Assembly: GCF_000142905.1 (NCBI RefSeq)
Contig: NW_013657662.1
Location: 124,001 to 188,000, forward strand
DNA from: Thecamonas trahens ATCC 50062
Lineage: Eukaryota; Apusozoa; Apusomonadida; Apusomonadidae
Length of the DNA: 64,000 nt
Direction: 5' to 3'
Part shown: positions 27,347 to 37,164 of the stretch, piece by piece
Layout: each line of letters begins with the position of its first letter
How positions within the stretch are numbered: position 1 is the stretch's first letter
The notes under the pieces: model-generated
What the model was told of the DNA's origin: nothing
What the model saw: the letters and a program-made list of their open reading frames with translations, nothing else
The model's database searches: none
Made by a program: the position numbers and the translations under genes

Positions 27347-29380
27347 ATGTCGTCGGTCCCGCGGTCGGCGGGCCCAGACTCCGGGCCAACCGCGGCCAGC
27401 CCAGGCCTCTCGCCGGGCACGGTGTGGACACGCGACGGGCAAGCGACGACAACAGCCACGTACATCCCGCCACAAGACCACATCGTCTCGTCGCTCCCGC
27501 GGCAGCAGGTCACCGTCCACATCTCGCCGCGGCGCAAGCGCATCATCTCGGCCAACGCCCCGGCTGCCCCACAAGCCGGAGGCCCCGAGTCGAGCCACCC
27601 ACATCGCCGCCCACGCTCCCACCGCCGCCAGCAGCCGCAGCAAGGCCAACCGCTGCTCCAGCCGCACGGCACGGTCGTGCTCGGCCTCTCACCAAACTCG
27701 ATGGGGGGCGGGCCCGGCCCGTCGCTCATGCCGAGCTACGGGAGTGGTCCGGGCGCCGCGGCGGTGGCAGCTGCAGCAGGCTCGCCCATGTGGGCGGGAG
27801 GCCGCGGTGGCGCGCAGGTCGATCCGCGGACCTCGCGCACGTCGCTCTCGGCGGTCTCGGACATCTCGGCGGCACACGGTGGCGGGTACCGCAACCCTCT
27901 GCAGCTACCTCCTGAGCCACAGCTCTACACCGCTGACGACGATATCTACGCTATCCCGCTGAGCGAGGCGTGGGCTGACCACGTCAACGTCGACCTAGGT
28001 GCGGTCTTTGTTCTCCTCGCATCGCTCGCTCTGGCGTGCCTGGTGTACGGGCTTGCGAGCGAGTGGTACGCGCTCAAGGAGCGCGGTGACGTGCCATCGG
28101 CGTCGGACAACACCATTCACATGGTCTACTCTTGGTTTGCGGTGACGACTCGCGTCTGGGTCTCGACCGGATCGCGCGCCCTCTTTCCCTATCCGGCCGT
28201 CCGCACCCTGCTCCGTCAAGTCATGGCCCTTGTTCTCACTGCTGGTGTCATGGCACTTGTCGTTCTTTTCACTGGCGGCATCTCGTTCTGCGCCCGGCTC
28301 TCGCTCCGTCGGTCGCGGGCGCGGTCGGCGGCGGTCGCCTCGGCACTGGCCGCCACGCTCTGTGTTGCCGCCGCCATTGCGGCCATCCTTCTCTTTCGCG
28401 CCGAGTTTGCGTCTGCGGCGTCGTCGGACAACATGTGCGGCCCGACAGTTCCCGATGTGTCGCAGACGTACTGCGGGGCGTTCTCGGGCTCGAGCGAGTC
28501 TGCGGCAGCTCGCCGGGCATGGGGGCCCGGCGCTGGTTTTGGTGCCGCTGCTCTCGGCGCCGCGCTTGTCTTTGGCTCAATGATTCTCGGGCTGTGGTGG
28601 GATGAGCCGCGTGGTGCCCTCGCGGCCACCATCCTCGCCGCTGTTGCCATCGCCACCTTTGCCGTTGCGGTCGCTGACGACTGGATGGTTTACGAGGTCG
28701 AGCTGCACGAGTTGCCTGGAGTGACGCTGCCCGAGTTCCGAGTTAACCAGACCCGGTTCCGTGTCCTCGACGTTCTCCTCACCGAGGAAGTGTACAAGCC
28801 CGACGACCGAGTCAGTCACCTAATGCGGCTGCTGCACTCTGTCTTTGCCCTCGAGCTGGCGGCGGCTGGGTCTGGCGCACTCGCGCTGGCCTGCTGCTGG
28901 CTGGCGTACATCAAGGTGCTTAACCTGAGGACTGGGTGCCTAGGCCTCCACGCCGTCGTATTTGCGCTCTGTGCGCAGGTCATGTGCGTGGCGCTCGGCC
29001 TCGCCGGGTTAGCCTTTTTTGCCATCGAATACCCGTCAGCGGCCGAGGCCGACAACGCGTGCACCCGGCAGCGCTCGCTCGCTGACAAGGCAGTTCTCCC
29101 CGGATGCTCATTCATCGGCTCAGCAGTCCTGGCGCCCGACGCTCAACACGGCACGCGGACACTCTCCTGGGGCGCCGGCGCTGGGTACTGGGTCACGCTC
29201 GCAGGCTGCGTCTTGCAGCTGGCGTCGATGGTGGTTCTCGGCCTCCGCCGCAAGCGCGAGTCAGAGCGCCAGGCCCGCCCGCTCCTCATCGCCTCGCTCG
29301 GCATGTCCGGCAAGGAGGCGCGGCGGCGGACCAAGTCCAAGAGCGCCTCGGGCTACGGCAAGCCACGGCGGTACGTGTAG
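27347..29380 (+). CDS. Eight-transmembrane protein built from two four-helix modules
   Basis: 677 residues from ATG 27347; upstream in-frame sequence is a C-rich leader. The first ~210 residues are a Pro/Ser/His-rich cytoplasmic tail. Then eight hydrophobic helices appear in a 4+4 pattern: helix, ~50-residue loop, two helices with a short basic turn, loop with a D-N-x-C and second Cys, G-A-G-Y/F motif, helix. The repeated loop motifs are 'SDNMCGPTVPD...YCG...WGPGAGFG' and 'ADNACTRQR...PGC...SWGAGAGYW', which suggests internal duplication. The topology recalls claudin/PMP22-like four-helix proteins, but I see no W-GLW-C-C signature, so no family is assigned. The C-terminal tail is basic (KEARRRTKSKS). 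Confidence 0.75.
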   Translation: MSSVPRSAGPDSGPTAASPGLSPGTVWTRDGQATTTATYIPPQDHIVSSLPRQQVTVHISPRRKRIISANAPAAPQAGGPESSHPHRRPRSHRRQQPQQGQPLLQPHGTVVLGLSPNSMGGGPGPSLMPSYGSGPGAAAVAAAAGSPMWAGGRGGAQVDPRTSRTSLSAVSDISAAHGGGYRNPLQLPPEPQLYTADDDIYAIPLSEAWADHVNVDLGAVFVLLASLALACLVYGLASEWYALKERGDVPSASDNTIHMVYSWFAVTTRVWVSTGSRALFPYPAVRTLLRQVMALVLTAGVMALVVLFTGGISFCARLSLRRSRARSAAVASALAATLCVAAAIAAILLFRAEFASAASSDNMCGPTVPDVSQTYCGAFSGSSESAAARRAWGPGAGFGAAALGAALVFGSMILGLWWDEPRGALAATILAAVAIATFAVAVADDWMVYEVELHELPGVTLPEFRVNQTRFRVLDVLLTEEVYKPDDRVSHLMRLLHSVFALELAAAGSGALALACCWLAYIKVLNLRTGCLGLHAVVFALCAQVMCVALGLAGLAFFAIEYPSAAEADNACTRQRSLADKAVLPGCSFIGSAVLAPDAQHGTRTLSWGAGAGYWVTLAGCVLQLASMVVLGLRRKRESERQARPLLIASLGMSGKEARRRTKSKSASGYGKPRRYV

Positions 29381-29429
29381 CAGCGCGAGCTCGTTTTACG
29401 CGACACACTAAACATGTTCTCGCTCTGCT

Positions 29430-32400
29430 TCAGTCAGTCTGTGATGTGATAGCCGCCATCCACGTCGCCCGCTCGTCGTCGTCAGCAGCGAAGAACCGGT
29501 ACGTCCGCCGCTGCTCGTGGTAGATCTCAAAGGCACAGTCCTTGCCCCACACAGACTTGTCGACAGCCTGGACCGTGCAGCCGTGCAAAACAACGACGCC
29601 GGCTGGCTTTGAGTCCGACTGCGACTTGTAGTAGTAGAGGTGATCGTCGCGGCACACACACCACCGCTTTTGCCACTTGGAAGTCTTGCCGCCCGACTGC
29701 TTCTTGAGAAAGCCCGAATGCGAGACTCTCGCTGATGACGATGACGCGGGACCTGCGCCATCAGCCGCAGTGCTAACACCGCCGCTGCCGCTTGCGCTTG
29801 CATCGACTGGGTCGTCCTCGGCTCCGCTAGGGGGGTTCTGGCTTGGCGCGGCCGAGATGAGATACGCTTGCGAGGCGCGGTCGTGGTGCGCGCCAGCGAG
29901 GCGAATGATGGCGGCGTCAGGAGCGATCGGTGACAGCGCTTCGTGCGAGGTTGGCTCCTGGTCGGGAGCAGCAGGGGCGGCCGGGTTCCGGAGGGCGTGA
30001 ACGGCGGCAAGATCGGCGAGTTGCATGCGGATGGTCGAGACGACCGACGAGAGCGAAGATATGTCCGACTCGAGGTGCTTGTTGGCTGACTCGAGCGAGG
30101 CCACCTTGCGATTAAGGGCCCTGACGGTCTCCTTGAGCTTGACGTTTTCGTCGGCGATCTGGTTGATGTCGGGCGCCGGGCGGGTCCGCGGCTCAACAGC
30201 GAGCGAGCGGCGGTAGGCCTCCTCCTCGTCGAGCGCCGATTTGAGTTGACCCGAGATAAAGTCCTGGACAAGCTCGACCGGAACCAGCTGGTATCGCATA
30301 AGTTGGAACTGGCGGACGTCGCCCAGAACCTTGGCAATGAGGTCGTACTTGGCAAAGTTGATGAGGCCCTCGTCAGTTGTGTCTGGGTTCCCGTCTTCGA
30401 GAAATGTGAGGTCAGTGAGCCACATGCCGAGATACGGCACCGCCGGTGGGTCGACCTTGTTGAGCATCTTGCGGTACGCCTTGTAGTTGCCCTCGTTGGA
30501 GATGAGCGCCTCCAGGTTGGCGCGGATGCGAACGTTGCGCTTAGTCGCCTCCACCAACGCCCATGTCTGTTTGAGCCTGTGGATGGGAGTCGCCGAGAGC
30601 GAAGCAATGATGGCAAGCGTTGACGAGACGTTGTTGAGCTTGGCGCAGCCTTCGGCGACGCGAAGCGCAAACTCGATGGCCTGGGCGCGCGTGCCAACGT
30701 CGGCCTCGGACACGATGGCGTCGCGGAAGAGGCACGAGATGCCGTTGAAGAGCTCGATGGCCGAGAGCACGTTGGGCGAGTTGTCCTCGCGACCGGCCTT
30801 CGACCAGGCACAGCCCATGAGCTCGGTGAGCCGGATGCGGCAATACGCTGAGTGCTCCATGAGTGTCAGCTGGCGGGCAACCTCGAGCGGGTCGAGGTCA
30901 AAGAGCGAGCGGACGACAGCAAAGTCGGCTGGAAGCAGCGGCGGCGGCGGCGAGTCTTCACGGTGATGACCAGACGTAAAGTAGGCTTCGGCATCTGCAG
31001 ACGGACCCGAGAACCGGTCTGCGGTCTTCTCGTACGCGGTAGAGACAGCGATGGCAAGTTTGACGAGCGGCTCGTCAGAGTCGTCGGCGGCAATCGACTT
31101 GAGAAAGCCAAAGAGCGCGTCGCGGAGCGAGAGGTCGTCGAAAAAGTCAACGTAGCCCGAGGTGACCCAGAGCTTCAAGGCGTTAAGGACCCGAAACTTG
31201 ATCATGACCGAATCTTCGGGCTCCTCGTACTCAAGCGAGCCGCCAGTCTGAAAGCGCTCGATAAGGGCGGTTAGGAGCTCGTGCGACGACGCATATGACT
31301 TGTAGGTCAAAATAATGGCGTGGAGGAGGTCAATGTCAGGCGCCTTGGCGTAGGTAATCCTCTCGACGAGCTTGGTCAGGGTGGCGGCAATGACCGGCGG
31401 AACGTCATGGCCGGGCGCGAGCTTGCCGAACCGGATGTGCGTCGAGTCGCGGAGCTCTTGCGGGAGAAAGTGATCGCGATCAACCTCATCCACAAAGACC
31501 AGCCGCGAGGCATGCATGTTGCGCTCGGCCTCAGCCATGGCTGGCGAGAGCGGGGGAGGACGGACTTGGAAAACGCAGACACTAGAAAGTACGGATTGAC
31601 CGAGTACAGCGCGGTTGGGTCAAACACGAGCCGCGATGCCGCCGGATTGAACTGGTGCGGGCGGGTGAGAACCTCATTAGCCCCGTTGACCACCGGCGAG
31701 ATGTAGCCGACCCGAAGGAAGAGGTCGAGCTCGGTGGTCGCGGCGTCGCGGTCGTCTTTGAACGAGAGCACCTCGGAAGAGAGGAAGGAGACCGCGTCCG
31801 AGCCACGGAACGGGGCGTCAGAGCCAGCCACCGAGTTGAGCGACGAGACAAGCCGCTTGAGAATTGACAGGCGCTCGATTGAGGTCAGCTCGTGATCCTC
31901 GTGGATGGTGATGGCAACAGTGACCAGCGAGCCGCGGTTGGACGCCGGGCGCGGGAGGAACTTGAGCCGGCGACTTTGCAAATGCCGAGGTACGTCATGG
32001 AGATCGCCGAGTGTGCACACCACCTCGCCGATAACGTCTTGCTTTTCCAGCTCGTGCGAGTGGACATCAATGTCGTAGACCACAAACCGCATCTTGCGCT
32101 GCGGCATGTACGGAACCAGAAAGGTGGTGCGGAACTTGGGATGCAGTGAGTCGCGGATCTCCTCGGTCCGGCCGAGCTCCAGCCACTCTGCCGACTCTGC
32201 CGACCAGATGTACAGCACACACACTACATGGGTGCCGCGGAAACGAGGATGTGGTGATCATGCGATGAGTGTAGAGTGAGTGTGGGGAGGAGGTGTGCGG
32301 GGAAGAAGGCGAGCAGCTGGGGTCACTTACTTGGGTCCGACAGAGAGAACCTGTCGAGGTTGATGAGCTCGTGGGCCTGGACGTAGATCTCTAAGAGAGT

Positions 32401-32539
32401 GTGCTATGCGGTGGGTGGTGGGGGTGAGTGGGTGCATAGGGGGGAGGGGGGGGGGGGGGGGGGGGGAGGAGGGGGTGTTCGTGCTGTGTACCTGTGCAAC
32501 GGCGTCAGTGATGGTCGACATCTCCTCCGAGTCGTCCAT
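29430..32539 (-). CDS. C2-RasGEF-PH protein, three exons, one frame disruption
   Basis: Proposed exons on the minus strand: 32492-32539 (MDDSEEMSTITDAVAQ), 32331-32388 and 32223 downward. They join in frame across GT-AG introns of 103 and 107 nt to build a C2 domain: 'IYVQAHELINLDRFSLSDP' then 'VLYIWSAESAEWLELGRTEE' and 'MRFVVYDID'. Near the A-run 31570-31573 the frame must shift -1 (GCG TTT TCC to TTT TTC) to enter the next part. That part holds RasGEF_N ('LLHAIILTYKSYASSHELL'), a CDC25 domain ('LDPLEVARQLTLMEHSAYCR', 'PYLGMWLTDLTFLEDGNPD'), a coiled coil ('IADENVKLKETVRALNRKVA') and a C-terminal PH domain ('SGFLKKQSGGKTSKWQKRW', ending 'ERATWMAAI'). Predicted 966 residues. A membrane-recruited Ras exchange factor is inferred. 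A 53-nt intron with a weak donor is a less likely alternative to the shift. Confidence 0.8.
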
Positions 32540-32770
32540 GGCGACTGTACGACGGGTGTGCGTGAGAAAGCGTGAGGACTGAGTGTATGTATGTGGTATG
32601 TATGGGAATAGAGGGGGGAGGGAGGAGGGGAGGAGGGATGAGTGTCTGATACTGTTAGTGGTGGGGTGGTGGAGGTGGACCTCTGTCCGTAACGCCAATC
32701 TGTTCAGTTGGAAGGCCAACACACATGTAACACACATGGCAGGCAGAGTAGGCATGACAGACAGAGTACG

Positions 32771-32870
32771 CATGGTACACATCGCAGACAGACTGCACAT
32801 GGTACACATCGCAGACAGACTGCACATGGTACACATCGCAGGTAGACTGCAAATGGTATACATCGCAGAC
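32771..32870. repeat. 27-bp minisatellite
   Basis: Unit begins CATGGTACACATCGCAGACA and recurs at 32771, 32798 and 32825 with decayed further copies. Adjacent units are direct and touch each other, with no spacers. Confidence 0.85.
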
Positions 32871-32929
32871 TGCACATGGCAGACAGAGTACGCATCGCAC
32901 ACATACAACACATCGAACGCATCGTACAC

Positions 32930-33002
32930 ATACCACACATACCACATATACCACACATACCACACATACCACATATACCACACATACCACACGTACCACA
33001 CA
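32930..33002. repeat. ~10-bp repeat (TACCACACAT)n
   Basis: Seven or so imperfect copies of TACCACACAT/TACCACATAT, CA-rich and G-free on the strand of the downstream gene. Confidence 0.85.
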
Positions 33003-33159
33003 TCATACAGACGCCCTCTCCCCCCTCCCCCTCCCCCCCCCCCCCCCCGCGACGATCGGATTCTCGCGCCTCTGCCAAGCCACAACCACAGGAGCAGACT
33101 AAGCCACCAACCACCCGCCACTAGAGCAGAGTCGGGCGTACGCTTACGCTTCTCTACGC

Positions 33160-34890
33160 ATGCGTAGACGTAGACGTGCTTCCATGGCCGTCGAAAAGGT
33201 GCCTTGCCTGCGGACGGTGTTGGCTCTGACTCTGCTGGTTGCTGCTGGCGTTGCGGTGGTGGTGGCGGCTGGCGAGGCGAGCGAGGTCGATGCCGAGGCG
33301 CGCAAAGCTCTGGCGAAGCGGTTCCCGCTACCGTGGAAGGTCTCGCGATCTGTGACGGTCTTCTACGGCGACTTTCGTGACGGAGGCTTGTGGGACTCCG
33401 AGGCTGCTGGATGCAAGGCGGCGGGCGCGGCGCCAGAGGACCACCCGCTGATGTTGCGCGTGTGCGCGGAAGGTGACGGCAAGAGCGAGGAACAGTCCGG
33501 GCAGGCCCGACGGATGAAGATGCGGTCGAACGGCTGGCTGGTCTTGCAGATCCTGAAGGAGCGTGGACTGAGTATGCGGATGGCGAGCCCGTGGGGCCGG
33601 CTCTTCTGGGTGAGGGTCGGCCTGCCCGGCGTGCCGACCGGCGACTGGCCACTGCTCGGGTATGGCGAGCTCGGTCCGCACCAGCTTGTCAACCGGATTC
33701 CTGGCATGTCAACTCTGCTGAACAAGAAGGATGCGTTCGCGCGGTCAGTGGCTGCAAAGCGGGCGGCGTTTCCGGACGGCGGCTTTGACTTTCACCCGGT
33801 CTCGTACGTGCTGCCAGCCGACTCGGCAGCGCTGGCGAAGGCGGCGGCAGCGGTGGTGGCGTCCGGCGGAGACCAGCGGTTTATCATCAAGCCAGTGTGT
33901 GGTGGGCGCGGGCAGGACATCTCGGTGGTAGCGGCTGAAGACGTGGTGGCGGCTGCGCCGGCAAACGGCGAGTGGCTCGTCCAGGACTACATCGGCAATC
34001 CACTGCTTGTCGACGGCCACAAGTTCTCCATCCGGCTTTACTTGCTGGTGACGTCGGTCAATCCACTGCGGGTCTTTGTCGCCCGCGAGGGCATTGTCAA
34101 GTTTGCCGGCATTCCGTGGTCGGCCTCGCGCGCTGCCAACGCCCTGGATCCGGCCAACATCAACATCCACATCACCAACAACGCCGCCAACGCCCACACG
34201 CCCGGCTTTGAGAGCTCGGACTCGCCCGAGGTCGACGACGTCGGGCTGCGGCGGTCGATCTCGGCCATCCGCCGCCAACTGGCGGATGCCGGTCACGACG
34301 ACGCCGCCATCTTTGCCGCCATCGACGACGTCCTCCTCAAGGCCGTGCTCGCAGTCGAGGACGAGGTCTCGGGGCTCATCGACGCGTATGTGCCGTATCC
34401 CAACAACACCTTTCAGCTGCTGGGTGTCGACGTTGACCTCGACGCCAACCTCAAGCCGTGGGTCATCGAGCTCAATGTCAACCCATCGCTCGGCTCGCAT
34501 GCTGCCTTTGAGACGCCGCACAAGAAGGAGCTCCTGCACACAGTACTGGATATGGCCGGCGCCACGCCGTTTGATGCCGCTGCCTTCAAGGCGGAGGTCA
34601 TCGCTCCGCGCGTCCACGCCGCCTCGTGCTCCGGCCAGCCCGAGCCCGGCCTCCCGCAGCAGACCTGGTGCGACGAGCGAGTTTTTGCCGCAGTCGTCGA
34701 CTTCGAGTACGAGCTCGCCATGGCCCGCGGCTTTGACCCGCTCTTCCCGCGTGCCCACAACGGGCGGACCATGGCCGGTTACATGACCACGCTCAAGGAC
34801 GCCGATGCGGCGCTTCTCGACTACGTCCTCTTCAAGTCGGCACGCCCGCCGCCGCCGAGCCCCCCGTTCCATCTCCACACTGAGCTGTAA
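33160..34890 (+). CDS. Tubulin-tyrosine-ligase-like (TTL/TTLL) protein with N-terminal signal/anchor
   Basis: 576 residues from ATG 33160 (a second ATG at 33184). ATP-grasp motifs of the TTL family are present: 'FIIKPVCGGRGQDI' (K-P-x-x-x-x-R-G), 'DGHKFSIRLYLLVTS' (K-F-D-I-R-L-Y motif with S in place of D), 'INIHITNNAANA' (HLTN motif) and 'KPWVIELNVNPSLG' (Mg-binding E-x-N-x-x-P-S). The family ligates Tyr, Glu or Gly to tubulin or other proteins. Unusually, the protein starts with a basic cap and a hydrophobic segment ('TVLALTLLVAAGVAVVVAAG') that looks like a signal peptide or anchor, whereas tubulin ligases are cytosolic. Ends 5 bp from the stop of the convergent gene. Confidence 0.8.
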   Translation: MRRRRRASMAVEKVPCLRTVLALTLLVAAGVAVVVAAGEASEVDAEARKALAKRFPLPWKVSRSVTVFYGDFRDGGLWDSEAAGCKAAGAAPEDHPLMLRVCAEGDGKSEEQSGQARRMKMRSNGWLVLQILKERGLSMRMASPWGRLFWVRVGLPGVPTGDWPLLGYGELGPHQLVNRIPGMSTLLNKKDAFARSVAAKRAAFPDGGFDFHPVSYVLPADSAALAKAAAAVVASGGDQRFIIKPVCGGRGQDISVVAAEDVVAAAPANGEWLVQDYIGNPLLVDGHKFSIRLYLLVTSVNPLRVFVAREGIVKFAGIPWSASRAANALDPANINIHITNNAANAHTPGFESSDSPEVDDVGLRRSISAIRRQLADAGHDDAAIFAAIDDVLLKAVLAVEDEVSGLIDAYVPYPNNTFQLLGVDVDLDANLKPWVIELNVNPSLGSHAAFETPHKKELLHTVLDMAGATPFDAAAFKAEVIAPRVHAASCSGQPEPGLPQQTWCDERVFAAVVDFEYELAMARGFDPLFPRAHNGRTMAGYMTTLKDADAALLDYVLFKSARPPPPSPPFHLHTEL

Positions 34891-34895
34891 AATAT

Positions 34896-35750
34896 TCACC
34901 CATCGAGAAATGCGCGGAACGCGTTGAGCTCCGAGAGCGCCGCCGCCACCGACGAGCTCCCGGCCTCACCCGGCCCGCGGCTTGGCTCGCCACGGATGAT
35001 CGCCGGCGGCAGGTAGTCGACCTGCCGGCGGGCAGCAGCAATGCGAGCGCGCGCCGCCTCGCGCTCGCGCGACTCGACCTCGGCCTGGGCGAGCATGGCA
35101 GCGAGCGCGGCGTCGTCTGACGAGGCGCGCCAGCGCGCCGCCTTGGGTGCCTGTGTCACGGCCTGCGGGCGCGATGGCGACGAGCTCGTGCCCAGCACAG
35201 CGCCGAGTCTGCGAGTAAGCTCATCAATCTCTGCGTCTTTGGCGGCAACAGTGGCTTCTGCGGCAGCAGCACGCGCCTCAGCAGCGGCCTTCTCCTGCCT
35301 CAGTACCTGCGCCTGGGCGCGAACAGCGCGCAGCTCTGCCGCGAGCTGGGCCACCTGCGCCGCGGCCGAGTGCGCCGCAGCCTCAGACGAGCGAACGAGG
35401 CCGTCGACTGAAGCATGTGCCATGGCCCCCGCTGCCGCCGCCGTACTCCCCTGCGCCAGCGCCGCACTCGCCGCCATAGTCTGCGCCGACGCCGTGGCGG
35501 CCTCCGCCTCCAGCACCGTTGTCCGCGCCCTGTCCAACTCGCCCGCCACCGACTTCCATGCCCTCTCCACCGCATGCGCCAGGTCAATCACCTCGCCCAG
35601 CTCTGCATTCTGCATGTTGCTCATGGCCACCGCCGCGTCCGCAGCCGCAGACATCATGCCCGTTCTCACGGGTGCGGTGTGACCAGGCCAGAGCCAGCCG
35701 TGGCCGTCAGTGTCGCCGTGGCGAAAGGCCGCGCGATCAAAGGCGGGCAT
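34896..35750 (-). CDS. Ala-rich coiled-coil protein, unknown function
   Basis: 284 residues from ATG 35750 (MPAFDRAAFRHGD); further 5' the frame only translates CA-rich leader. Residues ~30-180 are Ala/Glu-rich heptads ('LAAELRAVRAQAQVLRQEKA', 'AAAEATVAAKDAEIDELTRR') that predict a long coiled coil. The C-terminal ~90 residues are linker followed by a short helical end ('SVAAALSELNAFRAFLDG'). No family recognised. It is divergent from the WDR54-like gene with 142 bp between the two ATGs, so they may share a promoter. Confidence 0.7.
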   Translation of the reverse strand: MPAFDRAAFRHGDTDGHGWLWPGHTAPVRTGMMSAAADAAVAMSNMQNAELGEVIDLAHAVERAWKSVAGELDRARTTVLEAEAATASAQTMAASAALAQGSTAAAAGAMAHASVDGLVRSSEAAAHSAAAQVAQLAAELRAVRAQAQVLRQEKAAAEARAAAAEATVAAKDAEIDELTRRLGAVLGTSSSPSRPQAVTQAPKAARWRASSDDAALAAMLAQAEVESREREAARARIAAARRQVDYLPPAIIRGEPSRGPGEAGSSSVAAALSELNAFRAFLDG

Positions 35751-35892
35751 GGCGTGATCGATCGGGAAGCTGATGCGGGCAGGCACAGGCACGGAGGGCC
35801 GAGGGACCCTCACTCCACCCACACTCGCACACTCGCACCACTCACATATATACACGCACAAGCACACACTCACGCGCACATACATACACGTG

Positions 35893-36927
35893 ATGAGTGC
35901 CGCCTCATGCACCAGCCTGGGGCTCAGCACCGAGCCGCGGGTGGTCCGACTCAAAGCCTCGCCCGCACCGCTGCTGAACAACCTCTCCACCAATGGCTTG
36001 CACTACGCCTACGTCTCCAAGCGGAGGGTCCACATGGTACCAGTCATGGCGGCTTCTGAGCCCGACGGCACGCTGCACACTCGTGTTCCCTACAGCCCGA
36101 CCGGAGCCATCATGGCCTCGGGCTGGGACCGGGCCGACGGCCGCGCCCTCCTCCGGCTGGCCTCTACCGATGCCGTCACCCTGCTCGACGCCACAGGTAC
36201 GCAGACCGTGGTCAAGCACGCACTCGATGCCGACGATGTCTCGCTCTTCTTCTCTGCCGCTGCCGTTGTCCCGTCGTGGAAGGGCTCGGCCGGCGCTGTC
36301 CTCCTCGCCGGCATGTCCACCGGCGCTATCCGCGTCGTTGACATCCTCTCTGGCCAGCCGCTGGCTCAGTTGGACGCTTCGGATAGCGAGGGCGATGGCG
36401 ATGCTGATCCTACAGGCTTGGCCCATGACTCGTGCATCACCGCCCTCGTGGCGATCGCGCCCGACGACGCCAACGCTACCACCGCTCCGGGCGCCACTCT
36501 CTTTGTCTCGGCCGACGACTCGGGCTCGGTCATTGTCTGGGATGCCGCGTCGGGTGCGCCCGTCCGGAGCATCCATTCTGGCGACGGCATTCCCGTCACC
36601 GCCGTTGTCGCCCATGGCTCGACCGTCGTCGCCGCCTTTGCCAACGGCGTCCTCCGCTTCTTCTCGCTATCAGACCCGGAGCTAATCACCGAGGTCCACG
36701 CCCACGCGCGCGTGCCGACCGGCCTCGCCCTCATGGGCTCGCGCCCCATCGTTGTCTCAGCCAGCCATGATTCGTGCGTCTACGCCTTTGACTTTACAGA
36801 CCTCACCAATGTCACCCAGGTCTTTGCCGCTACCGTTGACGGCGCTCTCCTCCAGGGCGTCGCCGCCACAAGCTCGTCCATCGCTGTTGTCTCCTACGAC
36901 TCGCACAAGCTGCGCATCTTCAAGTAA
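35893..36927 (+). CDS. WDR54: WD40 protein, WDR54-like
   Basis: 344 residues from ATG 35893, preceded by a CA-rich, G-poor leader. The start 'SPAPLLNNLSTNGLHYAYV' parallels the N-terminus of WDR54. WD-like repeats include 'LLAGMSTGAIRVVDILSG', 'LFVSADDSGSVIVWDAASG' and 'IVVSASHDSCVYAFDF', and the end 'VVSYDSHKLRIFK' resembles the WDR54 terminus. The size (human 334) also fits. A single beta-propeller is expected; WDR54 is linked to cilia/flagella and signalling in the literature, but a role here is inference. No catalytic residues are expected. Confidence 0.7.
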   Translation: MSAASCTSLGLSTEPRVVRLKASPAPLLNNLSTNGLHYAYVSKRRVHMVPVMAASEPDGTLHTRVPYSPTGAIMASGWDRADGRALLRLASTDAVTLLDATGTQTVVKHALDADDVSLFFSAAAVVPSWKGSAGAVLLAGMSTGAIRVVDILSGQPLAQLDASDSEGDGDADPTGLAHDSCITALVAIAPDDANATTAPGATLFVSADDSGSVIVWDAASGAPVRSIHSGDGIPVTAVVAHGSTVVAAFANGVLRFFSLSDPELITEVHAHARVPTGLALMGSRPIVVSASHDSCVYAFDFTDLTNVTQVFAATVDGALLQGVAATSSSIAVVSYDSHKLRIFK

Positions 36928-37127
36928 CAAATCCGCGATCCCCTTCCTCTCCATCGTCCTCCCCCCCCCCCGAGTTTCCGTCGCCCAGAGTCCTGCCGCC
37001 CGACTCCCACCGCCTAGACCGGCGGTGACCTTCCACAGGCCACCCAGCCGCGGTCGCGTCGACCGCCGACTCGACTCAACCCTCAACCCACTCCTCCCCC
37101 GCCCCCCACCCCCCCCACACACACCAC

Positions 37128-37160
37128 CCCACCACCACACACACACACACACACACACAC
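37128..37160. repeat. (CA)n microsatellite in 5' leader
   Basis: CA repeat ending 5 bp before the SLC30A9 ATG, preceded by a C-rich stretch. Confidence 0.9.
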
Positions 37161-37164
37161 ATTC

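Larger units (their letters stand above)
32540..33159. other. Divergent intergenic region with minisatellites
   Basis: 620 bp between divergent starts. It contains a 27-bp and a 10-bp tandem repeat block (listed separately) and a C-run at 33030-33048 just before the tubulin-ligase-like gene. No gene is seen; long frames across it are repeat translations. Confidence 0.7.

Noticed and set aside
32771-33002. Array of short direct repeats that might suggest CRISPR
   Set aside because: Units are contiguous without unique spacers, the repeats drift, and the genome is eukaryotic; it is a minisatellite.
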